59,737 nt of DNA from Prolixibacteraceae bacterium UBA6029 (GTDB taxonomy: Bacteria; Bacteroidota; Bacteroidia; Bacteroidales; Prolixibacteraceae), in assembly GCA_002429385.1 (NCBI GenBank), contig DIZL01000075.1, positions 1 through 59,737 of the forward strand, read 5' to 3'. Under the pieces are notes generated by a model that worked only from the letters and a program-made list of their open reading frames with translations, ran no database searches and had not been told where the DNA came from. This document shows positions 19,759-27,961 of the stretch, piece by piece. The stretch's first letter is position 1; each line of letters opens with the position of its first letter. Made by a program: the position numbers and the translations under genes.

Positions 19759-20058
19759 TGCTGCATTTTAGTACAGATAGAAAACAAACAGGCGTCAAAT
19801 TATAGCAGGAGGGTAATAGGCGGATAGTAACCAAATACAAAAGAAATGCCGTTTGGAATAAGAGAACATTTTTCAGAACCTTTACATTGGTGGCTGGCAT
19901 ATTGCAGAGCTTTCAATTCGAAGGGTCAAATGGTTACAATCCCATTAAAAGCAAGACATATTTCTGATGTAAAACTAATAAATATCTGGAAATGAGAAAT
20001 GATTAGTCAGTGAAATACAATGAGAATCGATGGAAATAGTTCCAAATTAACAATCGTT
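19759..20058. other. Intergenic region without a recognisable gene
   Basis: Apart from the inverted partner of the 11-bp array near 19811-19829, I see no gene, RNA or promoter that I can support here. Confidence 0.5.
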
Positions 20059-20175
20059 TTATTCCTTGCGGATGATCTTCAGTAACAGATCAAAGGCAGG
20101 TTCGGCCATTCCGCCGTGATCGAAGCCATCGAGTTCGCAAAGGGTGGTATGTTTATGCCCGTCAAGTTTCATCAT
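20059..20175 (-). pseudogene. Remnant of an alpha/beta-hydrolase C-terminus
   Basis: The minus-strand frame gives 38 residues (MMKLDGHKHTTLCELDGF, then DHGGMAEPAFDLLLKIIRKE) ending in TAA. The DGFDHGGM segment followed by an amphipathic helix resembles the catalytic-His region and last helix of secreted esterase-like alpha/beta hydrolases. The frame stays open for some codons upstream, but the sequence there no longer looks like the family. It is read as the 3' scrap of a deleted gene. The family assignment is from pattern only. Confidence 0.5.
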
Positions 20176-20267
20176 ATCGCATATTGAGCAAAGTTTAAAA
20201 CAAATGGATGATTTGGTAAAGGTAGACAATTAATGAGCGAGTGAACTGAAGTCACCCACTCATAAAA

Positions 20268-20774
20268 TCAGGCAGTTTTGGCTTCACGGACAAAGCCTTC
20301 CTTGTATTCTGCGATGATGTTTTTTACCATCTGGGGGGAAACACGCCCGTATACCTTGTCGCCGACCATCACCACTGGGGCCAATCCGCAGGCGCCCACA
20401 CAGCGAAGGCAATTGAGCGAAAACTTATTATCGGCGGTGGATTGCCCTACCTCAATACTTAACTGTCGTTTAAACTCGGCCAGCACCTGTTCTGAACCAC
20501 GCACATAGCAGGCCGTTCCCATACAGATTGAGATGGGATGTTCGCCCATGGGGATCATTGTAAAGAAAGAATAGAAGGTAACCACTCCATAAACCCGGGC
20601 GACTGAGATATCCAGTTCCCTGGCAATCACTTCCTGCACCTCGGCAGGCAGATAGCCCAGTTTTCCCTGAACCTGATGCAAAACATTAATCAGTTCACTT
20701 CCCTGATTTCCAAAATCTGAACAGATGGTCTTAATCTGTATGATGGTCTTTTCTGAAAGTTTTATTCCTGGCAT
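20268..20774 (-). CDS. hydC: NADH-linked [FeFe] hydrogenase, NuoE-like [2Fe-2S] subunit (HydC-type)
   Basis: This 168-residue thioredoxin-like ferredoxin is homologous to complex I subunit NuoE. The helical N-terminal part is followed by a [2Fe-2S] site formed by C84 and C89 (ICMGTACYVRG) and C125 and C129 (CVGACGLAP). In trimeric HydABC enzymes this subunit works with the flavin subunit in electron transfer between NADH and the other centres. The start at 20774 (MPGIKLSEK) is chosen because it matches the usual N-terminus; an upstream ATG at 20825 would add 17 atypical residues. The gene is last in the minus-strand cluster and is separated from hydA by 448 bases of repeats, so it may have its own promoter. 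Confidence 0.9.
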   Translation of the reverse strand: MPGIKLSEKTIIQIKTICSDFGNQGSELINVLHQVQGKLGYLPAEVQEVIARELDISVARVYGVVTFYSFFTMIPMGEHPISICMGTACYVRGSEQVLAEFKRQLSIEVGQSTADNKFSLNCLRCVGACGLAPVVMVGDKVYGRVSPQMVKNIIAEYKEGFVREAKTA

Positions 20775-21197
20775 AGTGTTGGGTGTTACGAATTTGAAAT
20801 GTTGTTGATGGTCATTGATAGTCATTGGTCATGTGGAAAGAGGAAAAGGAAAAGGAAAAAGGAAAAAGCGTATTGGGTAATTATACTTTCAATTCGATTT
20901 TTCTGTTGCATCTCTTTTAATTTTATTGTGAATGACTATCAATTTCCTTATTCCTGTTTCCCTTTTCCTCTTTCCTTATTTCTCTATTCTAATCGGTTAA
21001 CACATTCAAATTTCATCTTGATAAGGTTAATAAGGTTGAGTAATCTGGGTTCATCGTTGTTACTAAGGTTATCAGACAAAATGTAAGGTTTGAAAAAAAA
21101 TAACACCCTTTCCTATTTCCTTATTCCTGTTTCCCTTTTCCTCTTCCTCTTTCCTCTTCCTCTTTCCTGATGACTAATGACTTTAATCCTCATTTTC
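20775..21197. repeat. Repeat-filled gap between hydC and hydA with purine/pyrimidine tracts
   Basis: A purine tract (GGAAAAGG type, about 20838-20867) faces two pyrimidine tracts that contain an exact 31-bp direct repeat (20942-20972 and 21115-21145, TTTCCTTATTCCTG...). The purine tract is a near complement of the pyrimidine tracts, so long hairpins are possible. Several GTCATT/AATGAC motifs lie alongside (20808-20825, 20932-20937, 21168-21180). No gene is supported here. Confidence 0.7.
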
Positions 21198-21221
21198 AGA
21201 GACGTTTCATGAAACGTCTCT
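21198..21221. repeat. 24-bp perfect palindrome just after hydA
   Basis: AGAGACGTTTCA is followed directly by its own reverse complement, one base downstream of the hydA stop codon (minus strand). It could act as a transcript end or a processing structure, or be a dispersed repeat. No T-run follows, so a classical terminator is not supported. Confidence 0.8.
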
Positions 21222-21222
21222 A

Positions 21223-22986
21223 CTAGCTGCGATCGAAATACTTGGTGTGCAGCAGATGATGCGCCTGTTCGCTCATCGGGGCGCCCAGGAATTCTTCATA
21301 TAGCTTAATGATGTATGGATTTTCGTGTGACTTCCGGATGGTCTTATTGGTATCCTCGGAATAGATTGCACGCTGGCGCCTTTTCAGAATTTCGGCATCC
21401 CCATGATGATAAGGCTGTCCGCCACCACCAATACAACCACCGGGACAGGACATGATTTCAATGGCATGGAATTCACTGTTTCCGGCCTGTATCTCTTCAA
21501 GTAGTTTACGTGCATTTCCCAAACCATGGGCTATTCCAATATTAATCGGTGTTCCGTTAAAATCAATAGTCGCCTTGCGTAATCCTTCCATTCCCCTGAG
21601 TTCTTCGAAATCAACCCTGGGCAGGGGCTTGCCGGTAAATACTTCGTAAGCAGTGCGCACGGCAGCTTCAATAACTCCGCCGGTGGTTCCAAATATCACT
21701 GCAGCTCCTGTTGATTCACCCAGCGGCTTGTCGAAATCCTCATTGGGAAGGATGTTGAAATCGATGTTGCCCAGTTTGATCAGTCGTGCGAGTTCGCGGG
21801 TTGTTAGTGCGAAGTCAACATCAGGATTACCATTGACCGAAAATTCAGGGCGACTGCTTTCATATTTTTTAGCCACGCAGGGCATGATGGATACAACCAC
21901 CAGGTTCTCACGCTTCACCTTTATCTTATCGGCAAAATAGGTCTTGGCAATCGAGCCGAACATTTGTTGTGGCGAACGAGCCGTGGAGGGGATGTCCTTC
22001 AGTTCGGGGAACTGATGTTCGAAGAATTTTACCCAGGCCGGGCAGCAAGAGGTCAGGATGGGCAATTTCACATTTGGATCACCATTCATATAGGCCGAAA
22101 GGCGGTTGAGCAATTCGGTACCTTCTTCAAGAATAGTAAGGTCAGCCGCAAAGTCAGTATCAAAAACATAGTTAAATCCCAGGCGTCGCAAGGCAGCAAC
22201 CATCTTTCCCGTAACCAGGGTTCCGGCAGGCATACCGAATTCTTCGCCCAAAGCTGCACGAACAGCAGGAGCTGTTTGTACAATGACGGTTTTCGAAGGA
22301 TCGGAAAGGGCACGGATCACCGCGCCGGTCTGGTCATCTTCGGTGAGCGCCCCGGTAGGACATACGGCGACACACTGGCCGCAGTAAGTGCAAACCGAAT
22401 GATCGAGGTTCATTTCAAACGCAGGAGCCACAACGGCCTGGAAACCACGATTGACAGCAGAAAGGACTCCGACAGTCTGCACCTCGTTACACATCATTTC
22501 GCAACGACGGCACATGATGCACTTATTGATCTCGCGTATGATGGCCGGAGAGGTATCCTCACGGTACATGGATTGTTCACCCTTGTAATGAATCTGCCGG
22601 ACTCCCAGGTGCTGGGCCATATTCTGCAGGTCGCAACTGCCCGACTTGGCACAGATCAGGCAATCAGCCGGGTGATCGGATAAGATCAGTTCAACCACGG
22701 TACGGCGGGCATTTATAGCCCTGATCGTATGCGTACTCACTTCCATGCCTTCGGAGGCTTCGGTACAGCAAGCCGGGGCCAGATTTCTACGGCCTTTGAC
22801 TTCCACCACACACACACGGCAACTGCCTGGTTTATTCTCAATATTCATATCATCCAGCTTCATATAACAGAGCGTTGGGATATCAATACCAATGCTGGAT
22901 GCTGCTTTCAGTAAAGTAGTTCCTTTGCGTATAACTACCGGTTTGTTATCGATTGTGAGATTTATCATTTCCATAAGACATTCCAT
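21223..22986 (-). CDS. hydA: [FeFe] hydrogenase catalytic subunit (HydA, bifurcating type)
   Basis: The protein has 587 residues. It carries an N-terminal plant-type [2Fe-2S] domain (C40, C56, C59, C73 or C74), a His-ligated [4Fe-4S] segment (H105, C109, C112, C118), a two-cluster ferredoxin domain (C156/159/162/166 and C199/202/205/209) and the H-cluster domain. The three signature loops are TSCCPAW (C314/C315), IMPCVAKKYE (C370) and SCPGGCIGGGGQP (C514/C518). It makes or oxidises H2 in the cytoplasm. The HydB- and HydC-like neighbours point to a trimeric enzyme that uses NADH together with reduced ferredoxin. The start at 22986 abuts the hydB stop; starts at M5 or M7 are equally possible. 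No maturation genes (hydEFG) are in the window. Confidence 0.95.
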   Translation of the reverse strand: MECLMEMINLTIDNKPVVIRKGTTLLKAASSIGIDIPTLCYMKLDDMNIENKPGSCRVCVVEVKGRRNLAPACCTEASEGMEVSTHTIRAINARRTVVELILSDHPADCLICAKSGSCDLQNMAQHLGVRQIHYKGEQSMYREDTSPAIIREINKCIMCRRCEMMCNEVQTVGVLSAVNRGFQAVVAPAFEMNLDHSVCTYCGQCVAVCPTGALTEDDQTGAVIRALSDPSKTVIVQTAPAVRAALGEEFGMPAGTLVTGKMVAALRRLGFNYVFDTDFAADLTILEEGTELLNRLSAYMNGDPNVKLPILTSCCPAWVKFFEHQFPELKDIPSTARSPQQMFGSIAKTYFADKIKVKRENLVVVSIMPCVAKKYESSRPEFSVNGNPDVDFALTTRELARLIKLGNIDFNILPNEDFDKPLGESTGAAVIFGTTGGVIEAAVRTAYEVFTGKPLPRVDFEELRGMEGLRKATIDFNGTPINIGIAHGLGNARKLLEEIQAGNSEFHAIEIMSCPGGCIGGGGQPYHHGDAEILKRRQRAIYSEDTNKTIRKSHENPYIIKLYEEFLGAPMSEQAHHLLHTKYFDRS

Positions 22987-24780
22987 TTATCCGATTAATA
23001 CAGCATCAAACTTACACTTCTCAAAGCATACCCCGCACTTGATGCACAAGGTCTGGTCAATGTAATGCGGGGCACGTTTTTCGCCTGAAATAGCGCCGAC
23101 AGTACAGTTTCTGAAGCAAAGGGTGCAACCGGTACATTTCTCAGGGTCAATGGTGTAATGAACCAAGGCTTTACACTGACCAGCCGGACAGGAAGAAGAT
23201 GTGACGTGAGCCAGGTATTCGTCATGAAAATTGTCAAGGGTTGAAAGCACAGGATTTGGCGAAGTTTGTCCCAATCCGCAAAGGGAAGTATCTTTAATCA
23301 CATTGCTCAATATTCTCAATCGATTAAGGTCCTCCGGCTTACCTTCCCCTTCGGTAATTTTTACAAGAATCTCATGGAGCCGTTTGTTGCCAATCCGGCA
23401 AGGGGTGCACTTTCCGCATGATTCGTCGAGCGTAAATTCAAGATAAAACCTGGCGATGGCTACCATACAATTCGAATCATCGAGAACGATCATACCGCCT
23501 GACCCCATCATTGAACCTGCCGCCAAAAGGTTGTCGTAATCGATGGGTGTATCGAGGAATGATTTGGTGAGGCACCCACCTGAAGGACCACCAGTCTGAA
23601 CAGCCTTGAATTCGCGGCCATCTTTGATCCCGCCACCAATGTCGTAAATGATTTCACGGAGGGTGATTCCCATAGGAACTTCTATCAAGCCTACATTATT
23701 GATATTCCCTGCGAGGGCAAATACTTTGGTCCCTTTTGAATGAGCCGTCCCGATTGAGGAAAACCATTTGGCTCCTTTGTTGATAATCACAGGAATATTG
23801 GCAAATGTCTCCACATTATTCACATTGGTCGGTTTGCCATTGTATCCTTTTTCAGCGGGGAACGGAGGCTTTACTGAGGGTTCGCCACGCTTTCCTTCCA
23901 TGGAATGGATCAGGGCAGTTTCTTCGCCACAAACAAAAGCGCCAGCACCATAACGGATTTCCACATCAAAGTTAAAACCGGTACCCAGGATATCCTCTCC
24001 AAGTAAACCATATTCGCGGGCCTGATTGATTGCAATTTTCAACCTTTCGATAGCCAGGGGATATTCGGCACGGATGTATATCAACCCCTTATCCGCACCA
24101 ATGCAATAACCACAGATTGCCATTGATTCGAGCACGGAATGCGGGTCGCCTTCCAGGACTGAACGATCCATAAATGCACCCGGGTCGCCTTCATCGGCAT
24201 TGCAAACGACGTATTTCTGGTCGCTGACTGCTTTTCTGGTCAGTTCCCATTTCAGTCCGGTAGGGAAACCACCGCCTCCACGGCCCCGAAGTCCTGAATC
24301 CTTAATGATTCGGATGACTTCGTCCGGAGTCTTAACAGTCAGGCAGTCACCAAGAGCACCGTAACCGTCACGTCCGATGTATTCTTCAATATTTTCAGGA
24401 TTGATAAATCCACAGTTGCGGAGGGCTATACGGACCTGCTTTTTATAAACATTTGTCCCATTCGAATCAACAACCGGTTCATTGGTTATCGGGTCCTTGT
24501 AGAGTAAGCGCTCAACTTTCCGGCCTTTAATGATATGTTCGTCAACAATTTCGGCCACATCTTCAGGAGTAACCTGAGTATAGAAGGTGTTGTCGGGCAA
24601 AATTTTGACAATCGGGCCCTTACCACAAATCCCAAAACATCCGGTTAATAACACCTGTATCTCATCGGCCAGACCATATTCATTGAGCCGGCTCTTGAAA
24701 TTCGTCTTGATGAGTTCACTTTGTGATGCCTTGCATCCGATACCACCACATACAAGGATATGCATATTGAATTCGGCCAT
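22987..24780 (-). CDS. hydB: NADH-linked [FeFe] hydrogenase, NuoF-like flavin subunit (HydB-type)
   Basis: The protein has 597 residues. The N-terminal thioredoxin-like [2Fe-2S] domain (CGGIGCKAS, GCFGICGKGP) is followed by the FMN/NADH-binding Nuo51 core (RGRGGGGFPTGLKWE) and an SLBB segment. A [4Fe-4S] site (ESCGKCTPCRIG) and a C-terminal two-[4Fe-4S] ferredoxin (CTGCTLCFRNC, CIKCGVCFEKC) complete it. This is the flavin site for NAD(H), where bifurcation is thought to occur in HydABC enzymes. The start at 24780 (MAEFNMHILVCGG) leaves 19 bases to the upstream gene; an in-frame ATG at 24810 would overlap it. The stop codon touches hydA, so translation is probably coupled. Confidence 0.94.
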   Translation of the reverse strand: MAEFNMHILVCGGIGCKASQSELIKTNFKSRLNEYGLADEIQVLLTGCFGICGKGPIVKILPDNTFYTQVTPEDVAEIVDEHIIKGRKVERLLYKDPITNEPVVDSNGTNVYKKQVRIALRNCGFINPENIEEYIGRDGYGALGDCLTVKTPDEVIRIIKDSGLRGRGGGGFPTGLKWELTRKAVSDQKYVVCNADEGDPGAFMDRSVLEGDPHSVLESMAICGYCIGADKGLIYIRAEYPLAIERLKIAINQAREYGLLGEDILGTGFNFDVEIRYGAGAFVCGEETALIHSMEGKRGEPSVKPPFPAEKGYNGKPTNVNNVETFANIPVIINKGAKWFSSIGTAHSKGTKVFALAGNINNVGLIEVPMGITLREIIYDIGGGIKDGREFKAVQTGGPSGGCLTKSFLDTPIDYDNLLAAGSMMGSGGMIVLDDSNCMVAIARFYLEFTLDESCGKCTPCRIGNKRLHEILVKITEGEGKPEDLNRLRILSNVIKDTSLCGLGQTSPNPVLSTLDNFHDEYLAHVTSSSCPAGQCKALVHYTIDPEKCTGCTLCFRNCTVGAISGEKRAPHYIDQTLCIKCGVCFEKCKFDAVLIG

Positions 24781-24799
24781 AGTTGTCCGTTTGAAGGAT

Positions 24800-25195
24800 T
24801 TAAATCTCAATTGTTGAAAAGGTCACCGGAATAATTCCATCGACCATTTCATTCAGCTTAATATGTTTTTCAATAATTTCAAGGGCTTTGGTTCTGTTTA
24901 CGAAACCATAAACCACAGGTTGTGCTCCGGGAATGGTAAGCTCTATGGTAGGCTCGGCATAGCAGTAACCCATACATCCGGTCTGGGTTACTAAAACATC
25001 AATTCCCTGGTGATCGAGTTCGTTTATGAAAAAGTTCATCGTTTCCTTCGCTCCTGAGGCAATGCCGCAAGTAGACATGGAGACTTTGATCTGAACTACA
25101 TTCCCCGGATTGTTGATATCTTCTCTTAATCTGATTTTTGACTGAATTTCAGACTGTAATTTCTTTAAGTCAGCCCTGTTTTTTATCTTATTCAT
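24800..25195 (-). CDS. Small (2Fe-2S) thioredoxin-like ferredoxin of the hydrogenase cluster
   Basis: This 131-residue protein has a basic helical N-terminus and then a thioredoxin-like ferredoxin fold with candidate cluster ligands in MSTCGIASGAKET and TQTGCMGYCYAEP. Similar small proteins sit at the head of many bacterial hydABC operons and resemble the N-terminal domain of HydB. It is the first gene of the minus-strand cluster, with hydB starting 19 bases further on. It probably passes electrons to or from the flavin subunit, or serves assembly; the exact role is not clear from sequence. The 273-base gap to the divergent PAS gene should hold the operon promoter. Confidence 0.85.
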   Translation of the reverse strand: MNKIKNRADLKKLQSEIQSKIRLREDINNPGNVVQIKVSMSTCGIASGAKETMNFFINELDHQGIDVLVTQTGCMGYCYAEPTIELTIPGAQPVVYGFVNRTKALEIIEKHIKLNEMVDGIIPVTFSTIEI

Positions 25196-25468
25196 ATTAT
25201 GCTTGATTTTTGAAGCTTTCAGGTTCTAAATATCATTAGTTTAAAATCGCAAATCAATAATTTTTATCATCATCCGCTAAATTCAGGAAAAAATACCAAA
25301 AAGTAATGCAAGTCAACATGTTTTATTCTAATTTAGATTGTTTTTAGGTAAAGAAATCTTTCGGAAGGAATGGCTAAAATTCAAGTATTTAGGGGCCATT
25401 CAGAAATTGTAAAATAATGTTGAATAATCCGGAATGGTTTTGTAATTTAAGTTCGAAATTCAAGCGCT

Positions 25469-26398
25469 ATGATTTATGAAGAAAATCTGACCAACCAGGG
25501 ATTTATAGATGATCCTGAACTGCATCAAAAGATCATTGATGCGTTGCCCATTCCAATCTTTTATCGTGACATGAAAGGGATTTACGTTGCCTGTAACCTG
25601 GCGCAAGAGAAACTTCTTGGATTGACCAAATCACAAATCATCGGTAAAACAGTTTTTGATATTCAACCCGATAAGATAGCTGTCATATATGCTCAGCGCG
25701 ATCAGGAATTACTCGACAGTCCCGGGGACCAAAATTACGATGCAAAATTCAGGGATGCCTCGGGTATTTTGCATGATGTGGTTTTCAATAAGGCAGTCAT
25801 ACGCAACGTCAAAAATGAGATCATTGGAATTGTGGGCTCGATCTTCGACATTACCGAGCGTAAAAAAGCAGAGCGAAAGCTGGAAAAGGCCCGAGAGGCA
25901 ACAGTAATTGCTTCAGCCATGATGCATAAAATCAGGGCAGGCATAATAATCATCGACAGTGAATTTAAAGTCATTGATTCGAACGAAGCATTTGCCAAGC
26001 TATGCGGGACTGAAATTGAAGAGCTTTATGAAACCATTCCTGGTCTGCATGGAGCCGATCTGAAAGAACTTGTTCCCGATGTTATTTTCAAGATGTTCAC
26101 CACTACGATGATTTCAGGGGAAAATGCCATTGAACGGGACCTTCGTATTCAGAACAAACTTCTGCATGTTTCGGTAATTACGATTTATAAACACAGGGTA
26201 GTTGGCGCTCTGTTGCGGGATATGTCAGCGCCTTCGCTTGTTCGCGAAGAAATCATCAGCCGTGCACAACGGGTAAACAGACAAAACCTGGAAACTGTGC
26301 AGAAAATTGCGTTCCTGCTTGGTGACAACGCTTCGATGACCGAAGAAATGCTTAATTCGATTATTGAATCCTACAAATACGGGGAGGATGACAGCTAA
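25469..26398 (+). CDS. PAS-domain regulator next to the hydrogenase operon
   Basis: The 309-residue soluble protein has two PAS domains. The first (about 18-130) contains IPIFYRDMKGIYVACN and ends with GSIFDITERKKAE; the second (about 145-250) contains AGIIIIDSEFKVIDSNEAFAKL. A helical tail (SRAQRVNRQNLETVQKIAFLLG...) follows. There is no kinase, HATPase or DNA-binding domain, so the output must pass through a partner, most likely the phosphatase gene 177 bases downstream. The tail resembles the PAS tail of sensory (HydS-type) [FeFe] hydrogenases, but the hydrogenase domain itself is missing. The gene is transcribed divergently from the hydrogenase operon, which suggests redox or H2-linked control of it. 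Confidence 0.85.
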   Translation: MIYEENLTNQGFIDDPELHQKIIDALPIPIFYRDMKGIYVACNLAQEKLLGLTKSQIIGKTVFDIQPDKIAVIYAQRDQELLDSPGDQNYDAKFRDASGILHDVVFNKAVIRNVKNEIIGIVGSIFDITERKKAERKLEKAREATVIASAMMHKIRAGIIIIDSEFKVIDSNEAFAKLCGTEIEELYETIPGLHGADLKELVPDVIFKMFTTTMISGENAIERDLRIQNKLLHVSVITIYKHRVVGALLRDMSAPSLVREEIISRAQRVNRQNLETVQKIAFLLGDNASMTEEMLNSIIESYKYGEDDS

Positions 26399-26534
26399 GA
26401 GGCTCCCTTAAACAGTGAATGAAGAAAAGAAAGTTACAATATCCAATACTCAATATCCAATATTGAATTAGAAATAAGGAAAAAGGAAATGGCAACCAAG
26501 GATGCAAAGCAAATGACAATGTCTATTTCCTGCA

Positions 26535-26569
26535 CGAAACCTGAAACTTGAAACCTGAAACTTGAAACT
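26535..26569. repeat. Short tandem repeat GAAACCT/GAAACTT
   Basis: About four units of GAAACYT(T/G) repeat directly before the phosphatase start codon, replacing the usual leader. Repeats of this kind can vary in number. Confidence 0.55.
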
Positions 26570-26575
26570 AATTAG

Positions 26576-27757
26576 ATGCCTGATTATCACATAGAAGTAG
26601 ATTTACACCAATTGAACCGTCACGGACAGATTGTTTGCGGGGATGTTTTTCATTCGCGGCAGATCCGGGCTGAAGGGCGCAGTATCCTTGTACTCTCGGA
26701 TGGTATAGGACATGGAGTAAAAGCCAATGTTCTGGCGACTCTAACGGCATCAATGGCTCTGAATTACACTTCGTTTCATACCAAACCAGAAGTAGCAGCT
26801 AATATCTTTATGAGGGCTTTGCCCAAGAGCCTCGACGGAAAAGAAAGTTATGCCACATTTACTATTATCGAAATTGAAGATGCCGGACAGGTTCGGATTA
26901 TCAATTACGATAATCCGAGGTCGATCCTCTTCAGAAACGGGCAATTATTCAACCCAAAAGAGGTAGAGATTCCGATCAGGGGAGAAGAAAATGCAGGAAA
27001 AATACTTCGTATCAGGGAGTTCAATCCAATGCTTGAAGATCGCATTATTTTCATGACTGATGGAGTTTCCCAATCGGGATTGGGAAGTAATAAGTTTCCT
27101 ACCGGTTGGGGACTTACTAACATCTTCAAATTTGCAGAAAGTCAGATTGCCAGGGAATTTGAAATATCGGCAACCAAACTGGCCCGTAAGATATTGAATC
27201 AGGCCTCAATGAACGATTCATTCGAGATTCGCGATGACGCCAGTTGCGGAGTAATCTACTTCAGGAAGCCACGTGAATTTATGCTGATTACCGGCCCGCC
27301 ATTCTACAAAATTAAAGACACTGATTTTGTGCAAAGGATACAGGAATTTCCCGGGAAGAAAATTATCTGCGGAGGGACAACCGCAGAGATTATTGCCCGG
27401 GAATTGAATCTGGACATCGAAATACAGCATCATTTTGCAGAAAAAACATTACCACCGGCAGCCAAAATGGAAGGGTTTGAAATAGTAACTGAAGGCATTC
27501 TGACCCTGGGCCGTGTGGAAGAAATTCTGGAAAGTTTCAACAGCGACAGCAGGCTTGATGAAAGTCCACCGGAAGAAGTTGTTAAGTTACTTACCGAACA
27601 CGACATCATCCATATCATTGTGGGAACACGCATTAACTGGGCACACCATGACCCCGATCAGCCGGTTGAACTCGAAATACGCAAGTTTGTAGTGAAACGC
27701 ATTGCCCGTTTACTTGAAACCCGTTTCTTTAAAAAGGTCACGGTGGAATTGGTATAG
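26576..27757 (+). CDS. SpoIIE/PP2C-family protein phosphatase of the hydrogenase cluster
   Basis: The protein has 393 residues. The N-terminal two thirds (about 1-235) match the SpoIIE/PPM fold with metal-binding aspartates in GDVFHSRQI, LVLSDGIGHG, FMTDGVSQSG and RDDASCGVIY. The C-terminal part (about 235-393, LITGPP... TLGRVEEILES) is a separate domain that I know only as a companion of phosphatases of this type. The gene follows the PAS gene on the same strand and the two probably form one sensor-output pair. PP2C enzymes hydrolyse Ser/Thr phosphate; no matching kinase or anti-sigma gene is in the window, so the substrate is unknown. Confidence 0.87.
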   Translation: MPDYHIEVDLHQLNRHGQIVCGDVFHSRQIRAEGRSILVLSDGIGHGVKANVLATLTASMALNYTSFHTKPEVAANIFMRALPKSLDGKESYATFTIIEIEDAGQVRIINYDNPRSILFRNGQLFNPKEVEIPIRGEENAGKILRIREFNPMLEDRIIFMTDGVSQSGLGSNKFPTGWGLTNIFKFAESQIAREFEISATKLARKILNQASMNDSFEIRDDASCGVIYFRKPREFMLITGPPFYKIKDTDFVQRIQEFPGKKIICGGTTAEIIARELNLDIEIQHHFAEKTLPPAAKMEGFEIVTEGILTLGRVEEILESFNSDSRLDESPPEEVVKLLTEHDIIHIIVGTRINWAHHDPDQPVELEIRKFVVKRIARLLETRFFKKVTVELV

Positions 27758-27961
27758 AAACCCAGGAAAAAGGAAAAGTGAATGAGGAAAGAATTCTGTA
27801 AATAAATCCTATATATCTAACAAAACCAGCGATTGATCAGGTAAACGATTAGCAATTCAGTAAAAAATCAATTATTTATACCCCGAACAGGAACAACATC
27901 AGTCAATTGTATTACTTTTATTCCATATTGCGCCTGTCGCAATAAACCTAAAACCTATAAA

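Noticed and set aside
26535..26569. GAAACYT repeats as a CRISPR remnant
   Set aside because: Units of 8-9 bases are contiguous without spacers.
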